Shown here in pieces: positions 20,758 to 31,487 of a stretch of 64,000 nt of DNA; the stretch's first letter is position 1; every line of letters starts with the position of its first letter. The notes beneath the pieces were generated by a model. The model was not told where the DNA came from, searched no databases, and saw only the letters and a program-made list of their open reading frames with translations. Source of the DNA: Micractinium sp. NFX-FRZ. Lineage: Eukaryota > Chlorophyta > Trebouxiophyceae > Chlorellales > Chlorellaceae. The position numbers were made by a program, and so were the translations under genes. The stretch lies in contig JAPTJF010000002.1 of NCBI GenBank assembly GCA_029339195.1, positions 310,001 through 374,000 of the forward strand. Reading direction: 5' to 3'.

Positions 20758-21955
20758 ATGGAGCACCAAGCGGTCAGCAGCAGAATCGAACAGCTGCAGG
20801 TGGGCACCGTGCAGGCTTAGCGAAACCTCCCTGACAGACGATCGGAACCTTGAGTTGTTTGAAATCGCCGGACTCCCGCGCTGCTGCTCCCGCCTGTAAT
20901 TTGGACGCTTTGCCGGCGGCCTGGGCCTTCCGCTGCTCTGCAGGCTGCTGACCTGACCTCGGCGCTGCAAGGGCTGCTGAAGCAGGCCCAGAGCGTGCTC
21001 AAGCCGCCCAGCCGCAGTGCGGCAGCAGCTGGCGCCGCCCCGGTTCCGGCCGCCAGCCGGCACGCGCTCGTGGCAGGCGTGCTGCTCCTACTGGAGCGTG
21101 CAGCGGTGCTGGCCAAGCAGCAGCATGACCTTAAGCTTGTAAAAGTGAGCAAGGGTGCCAGGAATCTGTGCTGGTCAACCCTGGCAAGGTTTGCTTTTGC
21201 TGCGGAGGCACACTGTTGCGCCTCGCCAAGCCTTCATCGACAGCTGGCGCCCTCCCCTTCACGCTGCCAAACCAAACATAGGTGCACCCATGCCCCTCCC
21301 CACTGTCGTAGGATGCCCTATCCCAACTGGTGGGCTCCTTCCAGCAGCACCCCTGGTTGTGGGAGCTGCTGCTACGCAAGCACCTGCCCGACTTGCTGCA
21401 GCACCCAGCTGCAGCACAGCTGTTTGCAGAGGCACTTGCACGGCTGCCCGGCAGCACCCAGGCGCGTGCATACCGCCTGTGGCACCAGCAGCTGGTGGCA
21501 CAGCCTCAGCTAGTGGGTGCTGTGCCGCCGGGGCTGGCGCGGGTGCTTTCAGAGCAGCTCAAGCTGTGCTTCCAGGCACGCACTATCAGCCTGCCGCTGT
21601 TGCCAGGCCTGGAGGTGGAAGACGCGACGTGCACAGCACCAGCTGATGGGGGCGCCACCAACGGCGTGGCGGCAGGGCCTGGGCAGCGGCATGCTGGCAC
21701 AGCAGGCGCAGCAGCGGCGGCGGCAACAGAGATGCATGTCGTGCTTCGTGAGCAGCTGCCACACCTTCTGCAGCTGCTGCTGCTTGCTGCCTGCAGCGGC
21801 AGCAGCGGCAGCGAAGCAGGTGCGGCAGGAGCAGCAGCTGCGGTAGTGGCAGGAGCTGGCGGGGAGGGCGGCAGCGGCCATGAGTCGGGCAATGGGCCCA
21901 GTCTCAGCAGCATGCAGTCGGCAGCTACCGGGCTACGGCCGCCACCCAAGCGCGC

Positions 21956-22003
<48 letters not shown>

Positions 22004-25000
22004 AGCAGCTGTGGCTGATACCCCTGCCAGCTCTGCCAGCGCCAGCGCACACTGCAGTGCAAGTGCCACCCCTTCTGGCGGGAGCAGCAGCGGCGGCAGC
22101 AGTGTTCAGGAGGGTGTGCTGCACCACGCTGTGCTGCTGGTCGGCATGCTGAGCGACCCCGACGCTCTGCACAGCACGCTTGGTGTCCGGGGGCAGCGGC
22201 AGCAGCAGCAGCAGGACGGCAGCGGAAGTGACACTGAAGGGGAGGGCGATGGGCGGCAGCCTGCTGGCGTGCCTGCTGGTGGCGGTGGCAGCAGCCAGGC
22301 AGCGGCGGCGACAGCAGAAGACCAAGCATACAGCCTCAGCCGACGTGACGTGGAGCGCGTGCGTATTGCACAGTCTCTGATAGAGATTTGTTTGGATGGC
22401 ATGCTGACGCTGCCTCTGCTGGCAGCCGCGGTGCACAACCGGCTGCATAGCAAGGGCAGCAGCACTGGCGGTGGGCGCGGTGCGGGGCAGGCTGCCGGGG
22501 CGGCAGCAGCCGGGCAGCAGCCGGGCGCCAGCGGCGGCGCCCCAGCAGCAGCAGAGGCGGAGGAGCAGGCGGCGGCTGCAGCAGAGCTGCGGCATACGGC
22601 TGGGGTGATGCTGGCGTTGCATCGAGAGCTGAGCCGCTTCTGCCTTGCCCAGCAGCCAGGTGCGGTGAAGGGGCTGGTGGTTTGTAACCCAAGCATGCTG
22701 CCGGCCTGGGCAGCTGAAGTTGGCAGTGCCTGCATTGAGTCTCCCTCTCTGAACGTGGCATGCTGTTTTCTTGCGCCTCCTCTCGCTGCAGACGCAGCAG
22801 ATGCTGCTGGAGCAAGCGTTGCGGGCAAACGTCGACGGCAGGTGGCGCACTCGCTCTCGCCGCCAGCCTGCCAGAAGCTTCTGTCAATGCTGGCAACAGT
22901 GCAGCAGCCGGCAGAGCAGGGCGGCAGCGCTGGAGAGCCTAGGCACAGGCGCCGTTCAGAGGTGACGCAGCAGCAGTCGGCATGCAGCCAGGCACCCCCG
23001 GCGCTGCTGCTGGTGCCGCCGCAGGTGGTAGCACAGGCATTAGAGCTTGTACGACACGCAGTGGACAGCAGCAGCAGCAGCAGCGGCCGTGGCGTTCAAC
23101 TGGCATCGGACGCTGGCGCCAGCTGGCGTGGTGACCTGGCAGCACAGGCAGCGGCCATCTACACGTCATGCTACCAGGCCATGTGGGGTGCCCAGGTGCT
23201 GCAATCCTCGGACATCTACTGGCGGGCAGCAGCGCAGCTGGGCAGGCTGCTGCGCTCTGCTGTGTGCGGCGACGCTGCAGCGCCAGGCTACGAGGCGGAG
23301 GCTGCTGCTGAGGCAGCGCTGCTGGCACGCAATGCAGTGGGCAGCCGGCGCCGGCGGCAGCTGAGCGGCGTGCACGAGCTACCCGGCCTAACTGGAGGCT
23401 CCGCAACAGCTGCACCAGTTGCAGGCGGCCCACCACCAGCCAAGCGCATCAAGCAGGAGCATGGCGGTGGCAGCGACGTCAGTGCAGTGGCGCAGCTGTT
23501 GCAGCTCTTTCAGCCACCGGGGCCAGAGCAGCAGCAGCAGCAGGAGCTGCAGGCGAGCGGCCAGCCTGCAGCGGCAGCGGCGCAGCAGCAGGGGCGGAAG
23601 CGGATTGTGGCAGTGCGGGTGCAAGAGGACCAGCAGCAGGTGGAGCAGCAGCAGCAGAAGCCGGCACGGAGGCGCATCACCCCGCAGAAGGTTGCATCTG
23701 CCAAAGCCCAGCGTGGTGAAGGGGCTGCAGGCGCGGCGTTTGCAGCCAGTGAGGCGCGGCAGCAGCAGGAGCAGGTAGGCGGCGACAGCAGGCCGGCAGG
23801 CGAGGGGGCTGCACCCACGGCAGAAGAAGGGCAGTGCAGCCAGCAGCGCATCATCATCAGCAAGACCGCCAACATGACAGGTGATGACGTGGCAGCTGAC
23901 GTGGTGGGGTGCACTGCTTGTCAAGCCGGCATTCGCTAGTACCTCATACTGCCCCCATGCCCATGTGCCGCCATCTGTGCATCAGGCATCCTCCTCTCAT
24001 TCCGAAACCCTACTTTGTGCCACCGCCGCTGGTTGCCATTCCCCTTTGCTGCGTGCAGATGAGGAGCAGGATGCTCTGTGGGAGGCGTACATTGCTGACA
24101 AGGAGCTTATGGTGGAGATGCTGGGGGTAGGGCACCGCTGATGTTGTGCCTGCTACCTGGTTGATGCTTGGAGTGTGGCAGTGCTGCTGTAGTGCTCGTG
24201 CTTGCGGCCCCCTCGACACTGCATTTGCGAGCCCCCGCATCGCCATCTCGCTTGCCCCCTGCTTGGCAAGTGTTGCTTGGCAAGACAGCGGTGTCAGCAG
24301 TGGCACGCTCTAGCAGCCCACCCGCCTGCTTCTGTGGCCCCTCCATTTTGCTGCCTTGCCTCTTTCCCTTGCTGCAGGATAGCGACTACAAGCAGTGGTA
24401 CGACGAGGCAGCGCACCCGCTGCGCCGGCAGCAGCGCCGCGCGGGAGGCTTGGAGGCAGCCTGGGCAGCGGTGCTGGGCAGCGGCAGCGCTGGCAGCCTG
24501 GTGCAGCTGCAGCTGCCGCGCACGCTGCTTGAGGCTAGCGGCAGCATGCCCTGGGATGCAGCGGCGGCTGCCTGCCTGCGCCTGCTACGCGCGCTGTTCA
24601 GAGCCGATGGGGGCCAAGGAGGCGACACGGCGGCAGTGGCAGCTGAGCAACGGCAGCAGCTGCTGCAGCGTGCGTTTGGCCCGCAGACGCGGGAGGCAGG
24701 GGCCCGGGCAGCCACCCGCACATGCCACGTTGCAGGTGAATCCCTCTGCTCTGCACTGGCTGACATGCACATTAGTGGGGCTGGGACTGGGGCGGGGCTG
24801 GAGGTTTGTGTTCTTGGCAGCTTCGATTGAATGACAACTTGCCTACCCTGCTCCAAGTCAGGCCCCACTTGCTGCTGCTCTCTGCCCATCCCGCCCACCC
24901 CGCATCTCTGCTCACTGCCTCCCCATCCCCACCTGCTCGCACTGCCGCAGATTGGGACACAATGCATGCAGCGCCCAAGGGGGCACGCGCCGCGCCAGCG

Positions 25001-27763
25001 GGCGGCACGCTGGTGCTGCTGGCGGCGCAGCTGCTTGGCCTGGTGGCGGGCCAGCAGTACTTTGGCCAGTCGTGGCTGTCGGAGGCTCAGTACAACAGCC
25101 GCACAGGTGTGGAGTGCAGGGGTGGCTTGAAAAGGATTCAGGAGGCAGCGGAGGCTTGTGGCAGGAAGTGCACCAGTGGCAGCACAGTGTCAGCACCATG
25201 GACCTTACATGTAAATGTAATTGATTGCGTGTGGCTGTACGGCCAGTGCTGCCGACCCCAACGCTTTGCATCTTTCTTGCGCATGTGTTGCCCAAGTGTC
25301 CTGCCCTGACCCGACGGCACCCCTCGGCACTCCCTTTACCCCTGCCTGCCTGCCCGTGTGCAGAGCAGCAGAAGGCGCAGGGGCAGCGCTTTGCTGAGCG
25401 GAGCCGCCTGGTGGCACCGCCGCTGATGGACGCGTACGCCGAGCTGCTGGCGGCGCTGCTGCCTCAGGCCCAGCTGGAGGTGCAGGAGGGGGCAGCTGCG
25501 ACGGGAGGCGGCCAAGGCCCAGGTACGCAGGCAGGCAGCTGCCTGTGGCAAGCTCATGGTAGCAAAGCCATTAAGTGGCGCACAAGGGAAGCTGCAGCAG
25601 CCGCTGTGGCGTAATCTAATATGCTTGGCAGTTCCGCACCCACCTGCCCCCCGCGTGCCTGCATGCCTGCCTGCCTGCTTGCAGGCCGGGGCGCGCAGCA
25701 GCAGCAGCAGCAGCAGCAGCTGAAGCGGCTGCTCAGCCTGGGTGCCACCATGGTGCAGCAGCTGATGCTGCTGCCGCCGCCGCTGCAGCACATGCTGGGC
25801 ACGGGGTGCGCCACGCTGCTGCCCCTGGCAGTGGAGCCTGGCAGCAGCAGGGGGGAGGTGGTGGCGCAGCAGTCCTCCCTGCTGTGGATGCTGGTGCAGC
25901 AACAGCTGGCGGGCGGCGACGGCAGGTCTGGCGCAACGGTGGTGCTGCCGGCGGATGCCCCGGATTGGGTGGAAGGCGAGGCATGCTTGTTGCTGCCACC
26001 AGCAGGTGTTAGCGCCAGCCGAGGGCATGCAATGCTGCTGGGGCCGCTCGCTGAGGTGCGGCAGGCAGCGGCGGCTGAGCTGCTGACACAGCTGCTGCAA
26101 CAGCTGCAGCCGAGCGGCAGCAGTGGCGCAGCAACAGCAGCAGCAGCAGCGAGTGCCTTGTCTGCGGAGGACCTGCTGCCTGCAGCAGACGCCTGCCACG
26201 CCGCGATCCAGCTGCTGCTGCTTGAGCAGCGGTGGCAGTCGAAGCAGGTGGCGGCGGGGGGTGGCCTTGCTGATGCTGGCAGCGGCTCAGAGGACGATGA
26301 GGAGGAGCAGCAGCTGCACCTGCAACCACTGCTGCTGGGCCATGCGGCGGCAGTGGGCCAGCTGGCGGCAGCGCTGTGCCAAACCGGGGCGGCAGCAGGG
26401 GCTGAGCTGGCGGCGGCACTGGATGCAGCTGCTCCGGTGCCCAGGCAGCGGCAGGGGCGGGCAGAGTGGGATCCTTGCAGTGTCGCAGAAGCAGCCCCAG
26501 CAGCAGCAGCCGAGGCGGCGGCAAGCACGCTAGCGCTGTGCAACAGTGTTTTAATGCCTGCTGACAGCCTGCGTCAGGCTGGCTGCCTGCCACCTGCAGT
26601 GCAGCAGCAGCTGGAGGCAGCTTGCGAGGCGTTGGGTGGCCAGAATGATGCCATCGAGCAGCTGCTGTCACGGCTGCCTCGGAAACACCCGCTGCCGGCA
26701 GCAGCGCTGCGTGCCATGGAGGGAGCGCCCGCACTGTGGCAGCCGGGAGGGGGCGACGAGAGCGAAGAAGCCAGCGGCAGCGACGGCGGCGGCAGCAGCA
26801 GCGATGGTGCCGGTGAGGGCCCCTGCGGCACCAGGCACAGTGACCGCCGCCGGCAGCAGGTCCAGCAGAAGCAGCAGCGCGGCGGCAAGGGATGCAGCAG
26901 CAAGGGAGACGGCAGCCCTGTCATGCAGCAGAAGTGGCGGCGCAAGCGGCTGAAGGACATCCGCAACCCGGCGCTGCGTGCCATGCTGGCGGAGGATGGC
27001 GGGCATGCTGACCTGGACGCGGATGAGCTGTCGGATTTGGAGGACTTTCTGGTCTGCAATCCAGGTGGGCGGGCACAGCCTGGCTTGGGTCCAGAGGAAG
27101 GTATGACTGCTTGTTGTTGTCTTGTGGTCAGGCCTGGCGGGCTTCCTGGAAGGCTTGCCCCCACCAAGGCGTCTTGTATGCTTGATTCGCCGCACAGCAA
27201 GCGCTTGACTGCAGCGTGGGTGGATTTACGCTTGCACTGGGCCTTGCTGGGAGCGGCGCCAGCCATACTTGCTGATCAAACGGCCCCGCTGCGGGCGCAC
27301 CGCCCGTCTATTGTGTCTGGAATCGCCTGTATGTGCTGGGCATGCCACGCCCCCTCCTTGTCAGCCTGCCTCCCTGCTGGGGCAACAGCCAGACTGCAAT
27401 GATTGAGTGATTCATTGCATTCCGCTGCATGTCACTGCAGAGCGTGACTACGCCACCTTCTTCCGCCGTCACTTTTACCACGTGAGGGACAGCGAGAGCG
27501 AAGGAGAGGAGGAGCAGGAGGAGGCGCCTGGAGGCGCAGGGCAGGGGGAGGCACCAAGAGCAGCGGAGCAGGAGAAGGGTGAGGAGCAGGATGCAAGAGA
27601 CGAGCAGGGAGGGGCGCAGCAGCAGCCGAGGCGGCAGCGGCCGGCGAGCCAGCCAGAGCGGCGGCAGGCGGTTGCGGCAGGCAGCAAACTGGGGAGCGGG
27701 AGGCGCGCGCGCAGCAAGGACGGCGGTGGAAAGAAGGACGTCAGGGGCGCGCCTGCAAACTAA
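20758..27763 (+). CDS. Large Ala/Gln-rich protein of unknown function (about 1751 residues)
   Basis: Exons 20758-20799, 20944-21144, 21312-23880, 24059-24126, 24378-24735, 24951-25106, 25364-25522, 25685-27064 and 27441-27763 join in phase. I do not recognise the family. Helical, repeat-like segments (LVAGVLLLLERAAVLAKQQH; FQQHPWLWELLLRKHLPDLL; VRIAQSLIEICLDGMLTLPL) alternate with low-complexity Gln, Ala, Ser and Gly. Basic patches include ARRRITPQKVASAKAQRG. Near the C-terminus lies a compact, conserved-looking block, RRKRLKDIRNPALRAMLAED followed by DADELSDLEDFLVCNPERDY and ATFFRRHFYHVRD. An acidic Glu-rich and then basic tail ends it. Composition and basic/acidic C-terminus suggest a nuclear, chromatin- or DNA-associated scaffold; this is inference. 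Part of the 2.6-kb third exon (about 22670-22790) has GT/AG sites that could mark a missed intron, but the frame is open throughout. Confidence 0.65.
21957..22001 (+). repeat. (CAG)n polyglutamine tract
   Basis: About 15 consecutive CAG codons inside exon 3 of the large unknown gene; shorter Gln runs occur elsewhere in it. Confidence 0.9.
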
Positions 27764-28212
27764 ACCGCCGCGCCTCTGCACCAAGCCATTCCCTCCCGTC
27801 TGCAGCACTCCCCATTTTGCATTTTTCTATTTCGTCAGGCTTGCATTGGCAATTCACATGCACATACAAGCATGCACACAGCAGCCAATCACTTTGAGAA
27901 AACAGCATGGCAAGCCATTGAAGAAAGACAATTACTATCGGGAGATGTAGGGGCGACGCCGCCGGTGGGATAGCTGGGCTGCACGACATGCACTGCAGAA
28001 CAAACAGAGAATCATACAATTGAAGGGCATCGGGACAGATGTGGGGCGAGGAATTTGGGTGGTGCCTGGGCGGGTCACGGGCAGGACAGGCGACAGCGCG
28101 CCATGCGAGGTCAAACAGGCCACTGCTCTAGTGCCTGCTCAGTCATGCAGACTGCCTCATGCTGGTGGAAAGCAGGGCTGCAGCAAAGGAGGGCCTGAGG
28201 GCGGCCGGCCCC
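27764..28212. other. Convergent intergenic region, left edge of segmental duplication
   Basis: 449 bp. From about 27900 rightwards the sequence matches 36070-36397 (for example gacagatgtggggcgaggaa in both), so the duplicated block includes the 3' flank of the proline-rod genes. Confidence 0.6.
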
Positions 28213-30860
28213 TCAAAGGTGCACGCGCTCAATCGGCTTGCTGCCCAGTGAACCCACGGTGGCGACGGGCACAGCGCTTGGCTCGGCAGGGGGCAGCTGC
28301 TGCCGGGACACCGACACACGCTCCTCCCGAGGCACGAGCTCGTCGCCCACAAACCCGCGGTCAAGAGCGGCCTGCTGCTGAGGCTGCGGCTGCAGTGCAG
28401 CCGCCGCTGGCGGCGGCGGCTGGCTGTAGGGGCGCCTGCCTGAGGCGGAGCGGCTGGAGGCGCGCTCTTGCCGCGCCGCCTGCCGTTCGGCCCCCGCCTG
28501 GGCCTTGCGCTTGCGGTGCACGTACCAGGCTGTGCCGATGCCTGCAAGCGCCAGCGTGCCCACCTGCATGGATCAGTAGGGAGGGATTGGGAGGGGGCGG
28601 GCAGGGGTGAGTGCAGAGAACAGGGGCCGGAGGATCCCGACCAACACCCAGGCCGGTACATTCTTGCTTGCTTGCTTGCTGTGCTGTTGCAGTGTGATGC
28701 TACGCTCTGTCGGTCAGTTTTGCATGGAAAGCAGCGACACAGAAGCCCAAGGGGCACCTCAACGGCCCCCCAGTCATGGCTGTGGCTGTGATTAAGCGGC
28801 GCCATCACACAGCGCCTGCAAGTGCCGGGCCCACCCGCTCTGATGGCCCCTCCCACCACTCCCTCGCCACCGCTCCCCCCACCACTTCCCCCGCACCACT
28901 GAAACGATGGGCACCACGATCTTGACAACATTGGAGGAGCTGCTGCCGCCCTCAGGCCCAGGGGGCGCTGGCACGCCGTACGTCACTGCAGCGGTATGCA
29001 CACCCATGGGCGAGGTAAGAGACACAGAGAGAGCGGGAACGATCAGTCAAGCACACGCAGAAGGGAACAAGTGGCGGCACCTTGCTGTGCTCCACCGCAG
29101 CGCGCCCTGCACACACCCCCGCCTCATGCTTGGGGGAGGCCAGCGGGCTCGCACCACCCCAGCATGCATGCTGTGTGCGGTATGGTCCCCAGGGCAGCCC
29201 ACCAAGCAAAGCAACCATTGCTCACCCGAACCGTTGACCAGGGTCAATCCAATGCCCAGCAGCTCCCTGCTCAGCTCCCCGCTAACCACCGCTGCCTGCA
29301 CCCGGGTCTCCACGCCAGCCACCTGGTCCAGCTGCGCATGCACGCGAGTCAGCAGCTGGATGGGCTGCTGCGCCGGCTGGGCGGCGCCTGCTGCAGCAGC
29401 GTGCGGCAGCGGCGGCGATCCGGCGGCGCGGCGGCGTTGCTGGCAGGCGCAGGTGTCGGAGCGTCGGTGGCGTTGACGATGATCCAGGAGGAAGGCTGGT
29501 TTGTGATGACTGCACACACGTGCCGGCAGGAGTGGCGGGCAATCGTGAGGGTTCGGGTGCCAGGAGGCCTGCCCAACTAGCGGGCGGCGGGGTGGGCAGG
29601 CAGATCAGCTGCGCCATGCGGTGAACACGTGGGGAGGCAGGTGTGCGGGCAGTGGAAGCAGCAGGCATAGGCAGGTATAGGCAGTGTGGCGGATGCAGGT
29701 GCCCACCTGACATCACGTTCTGATAGGGTGCCAGCTTGCGGGCGTTGAAGGAGGCCACGGTGACCGGGGCTCCTGGCACTCCTGCAGGGTGCAGCATGGT
29801 GGCGCAGCCTCGTTGAGGCCTGCAAGCCAAGGGCAGCAAGCCGCATCCAGAAAGCTGGTGCCAACAAGGCTGCTGGCCGGCAGGCAGGTCTGCAGCAGGC
29901 CACTCAATCCGGTGCGTGCACCCACCACCCACCAGCCCCCGCACCTGTGACCTTCATGTCGACCTGCTGGAAAGTGTCGGGCATGCCTGCGGGGTGACAC
30001 GGGAGGCGGCAGGGTGCAGCCGTGGTGGATGGGCGGCCAATCGTGCGACGGCTCGCTCCTGGCGAAGGCGGTGCTGCACATGTGCTGTACAGCACGCTGT
30101 GCCCATACCGTGCGCCAGGCGCACTGCGCTGGGCTGCCGCTGCACCAGCGATTGAGCCAAGAGCTTTTGGCACACCGAGCATGCCCACGGCTCAGCCAAG
30201 ATTGGGACCGCTCCTCGGCCGAGCAGCAAGGGAGTAGAAATGGTGGGCAGCTGCGTGCAGCCAGCGAGACACGGCAGTGCGCTGTGCCATCAGCACCCCC
30301 CTCGGTGCTGCAGAAGATCAGTCGCTGCTGAGATCGCTGACGTGGCGCTCACCTGGCGGGGGAGAGGGCGATGACGGAGGAGGGGAGGGTGGGGGCGGGG
30401 AGTAGGGCAGTGGGGGAGGGAAGGGCGCATCAGTGGGGGCGGGCGCGGGGGCAGGTGCATCGGGAGGGGGCAGGGGTGGGGGTGGAGAGGGGGAGGGGGG
30501 AGGCAGAGAGGGGGAGGGAGGAGGCGGAGAGGGCTCGGGTGGGGGTGGAGACGGCTCGGGCGGGGGTGGAGAGGGAGAGGGCGGGGGTGGAGAGGGAGAG
30601 GGTGGGGGAGGAGAAGGGAAAGGGGGCACAGGTTCCATGGTGGGTGGCGGGTCGGAGGGTGAGGGGGGTGAAGGGGAGGGTGAGGGGGGAGGGGGTGAGG
30701 GCGGAGCTGGGAAGGGAGGAGACGGCGAGGGAGGAGGGGGTGAGGGTGGGAGGGGCGACGAGGTGGGTGGCGGGAGCGGGGACGGAGAGGGTGGGGGCAG
30801 CGGCGATGGGGATGGGGGTGGAGGCAAGGGGGCCGGGATCGGCGGAGGCGGGGAGGGCTC
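27940..30860. repeat. Segmental duplication, left copy
   Basis: Same order and orientation as about 36115-39100: 3' flank, membrane-tail exon, stalk exons and SPPPP exon. The copies are about 8.2 kb apart, with the secreted Cys-rich gene between them. Confidence 0.9.
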
Positions 30861-30972
30861 AGGGGGAGGCGGGGAAGGGCTGGGAGACGCGGCAACTTGG
30901 CTGGCTTGGGCGGGGGGTGCGGCGGTGGGCTTGGTATGTGACGGAGATGGCTGGGGCGTGCAGGCAGCGTGA
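28213..30972 (-). pseudogene. 5'-truncated copy of the membrane-anchored proline-rod protein
   Basis: Paralogue of the gene at 36398-41610. Matching exons are 28213-28563, 28897-28985, 29226-29390 (or 29509), 29707-29781, 29945-29986 and a Pro-rich exon ending at 30353. The C-terminal exon differs from its partner at only 5 of 116 residues, including the membrane helix (IAGIGTAWYVHRKRK in the partner, LAGIGTAWYVHRKRK here) and the tail. Three defects: the acceptor of the Pro-rich exon has changed from ctgcag to ctgcac (at about 30963). The upstream signal-peptide and Pro-rod exons are absent. The exon at 29226 has a net +5 nt change that breaks the frame unless the internal acceptor before 29390 is used. 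It may still be transcribed from an ATG or open frame near 30990, giving a protein without a signal peptide. Confidence 0.6.
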
Positions 30973-31487
30973 GCACGGGCGGAAACTGCCAGTGGACCGG
31001 CCTGCCCTAGGGTGGTCCCGTCTTGAAACTGGACCGGACCACCCTGGTCTTGATGCTGGACGGGACCCCGGGGTGGACCCTCCCCGGAGTGTACCTAATG
31101 ACCAGTTCAAGCCCCCCCGGCCTCTGTCATTCAATCAACCCTGCCGTTCCTTGCACAGGCACAGGCACAGGCACAGCCGCCAGCGCAGGCGTGAAGGCTC
31201 ACTTGAGTGGGCACCAGTGCTGGCCCAGAGGGCGACGGGTCTCTTGGCAAACAGCTCAAGTGTCGACCCGGCAATCCCGCCCACGCACCTACTTTTAAGG
31301 TGCGTTCAGAGCCGTTCAGAGCCAAGCGGGCCAAGCGTCCCCACTCGTCTCATTCTGGACTTCGACCGGTTGTAGTGGCGATTAAGCTGGCCTCCAGGGG
31401 GGCGTGTGACGTCAGACCATCGGCCGCCTGCCCCTGCCCACTGCTTGTTGCCGACACCTTGCTGAAGGCGGACCTCCCCAAAGTGCA
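30973..31487. other. Breakpoint region with nested inverted repeats
   Basis: 515 bp between the truncated copy and the secreted Cys-rich gene. GGGTGGTCC at 31010-31018 pairs with GGACCACCC at 31036-31044, and GGTCCCGTC pairs with GACGGGACC a little further on. CACAGG tandem units lie at about 31155-31175. It should also contain the promoter of the plus-strand gene. Confidence 0.55.

Noticed and set aside
22670..22800. Intron inside exon 3 of the large unknown gene, switching to the frame LLEQALRANVDGR
   Set aside because: The alternative frame stops within about 60 codons, while the uninterrupted frame runs on for more than 1 kb.
30290..30976. His/Pro/Leu-rich minus-strand frame over the truncated proline-rod exon
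   Set aside because: It is a frame shift of the SPPPP exon; the frame matching the intact paralogue is the other one.
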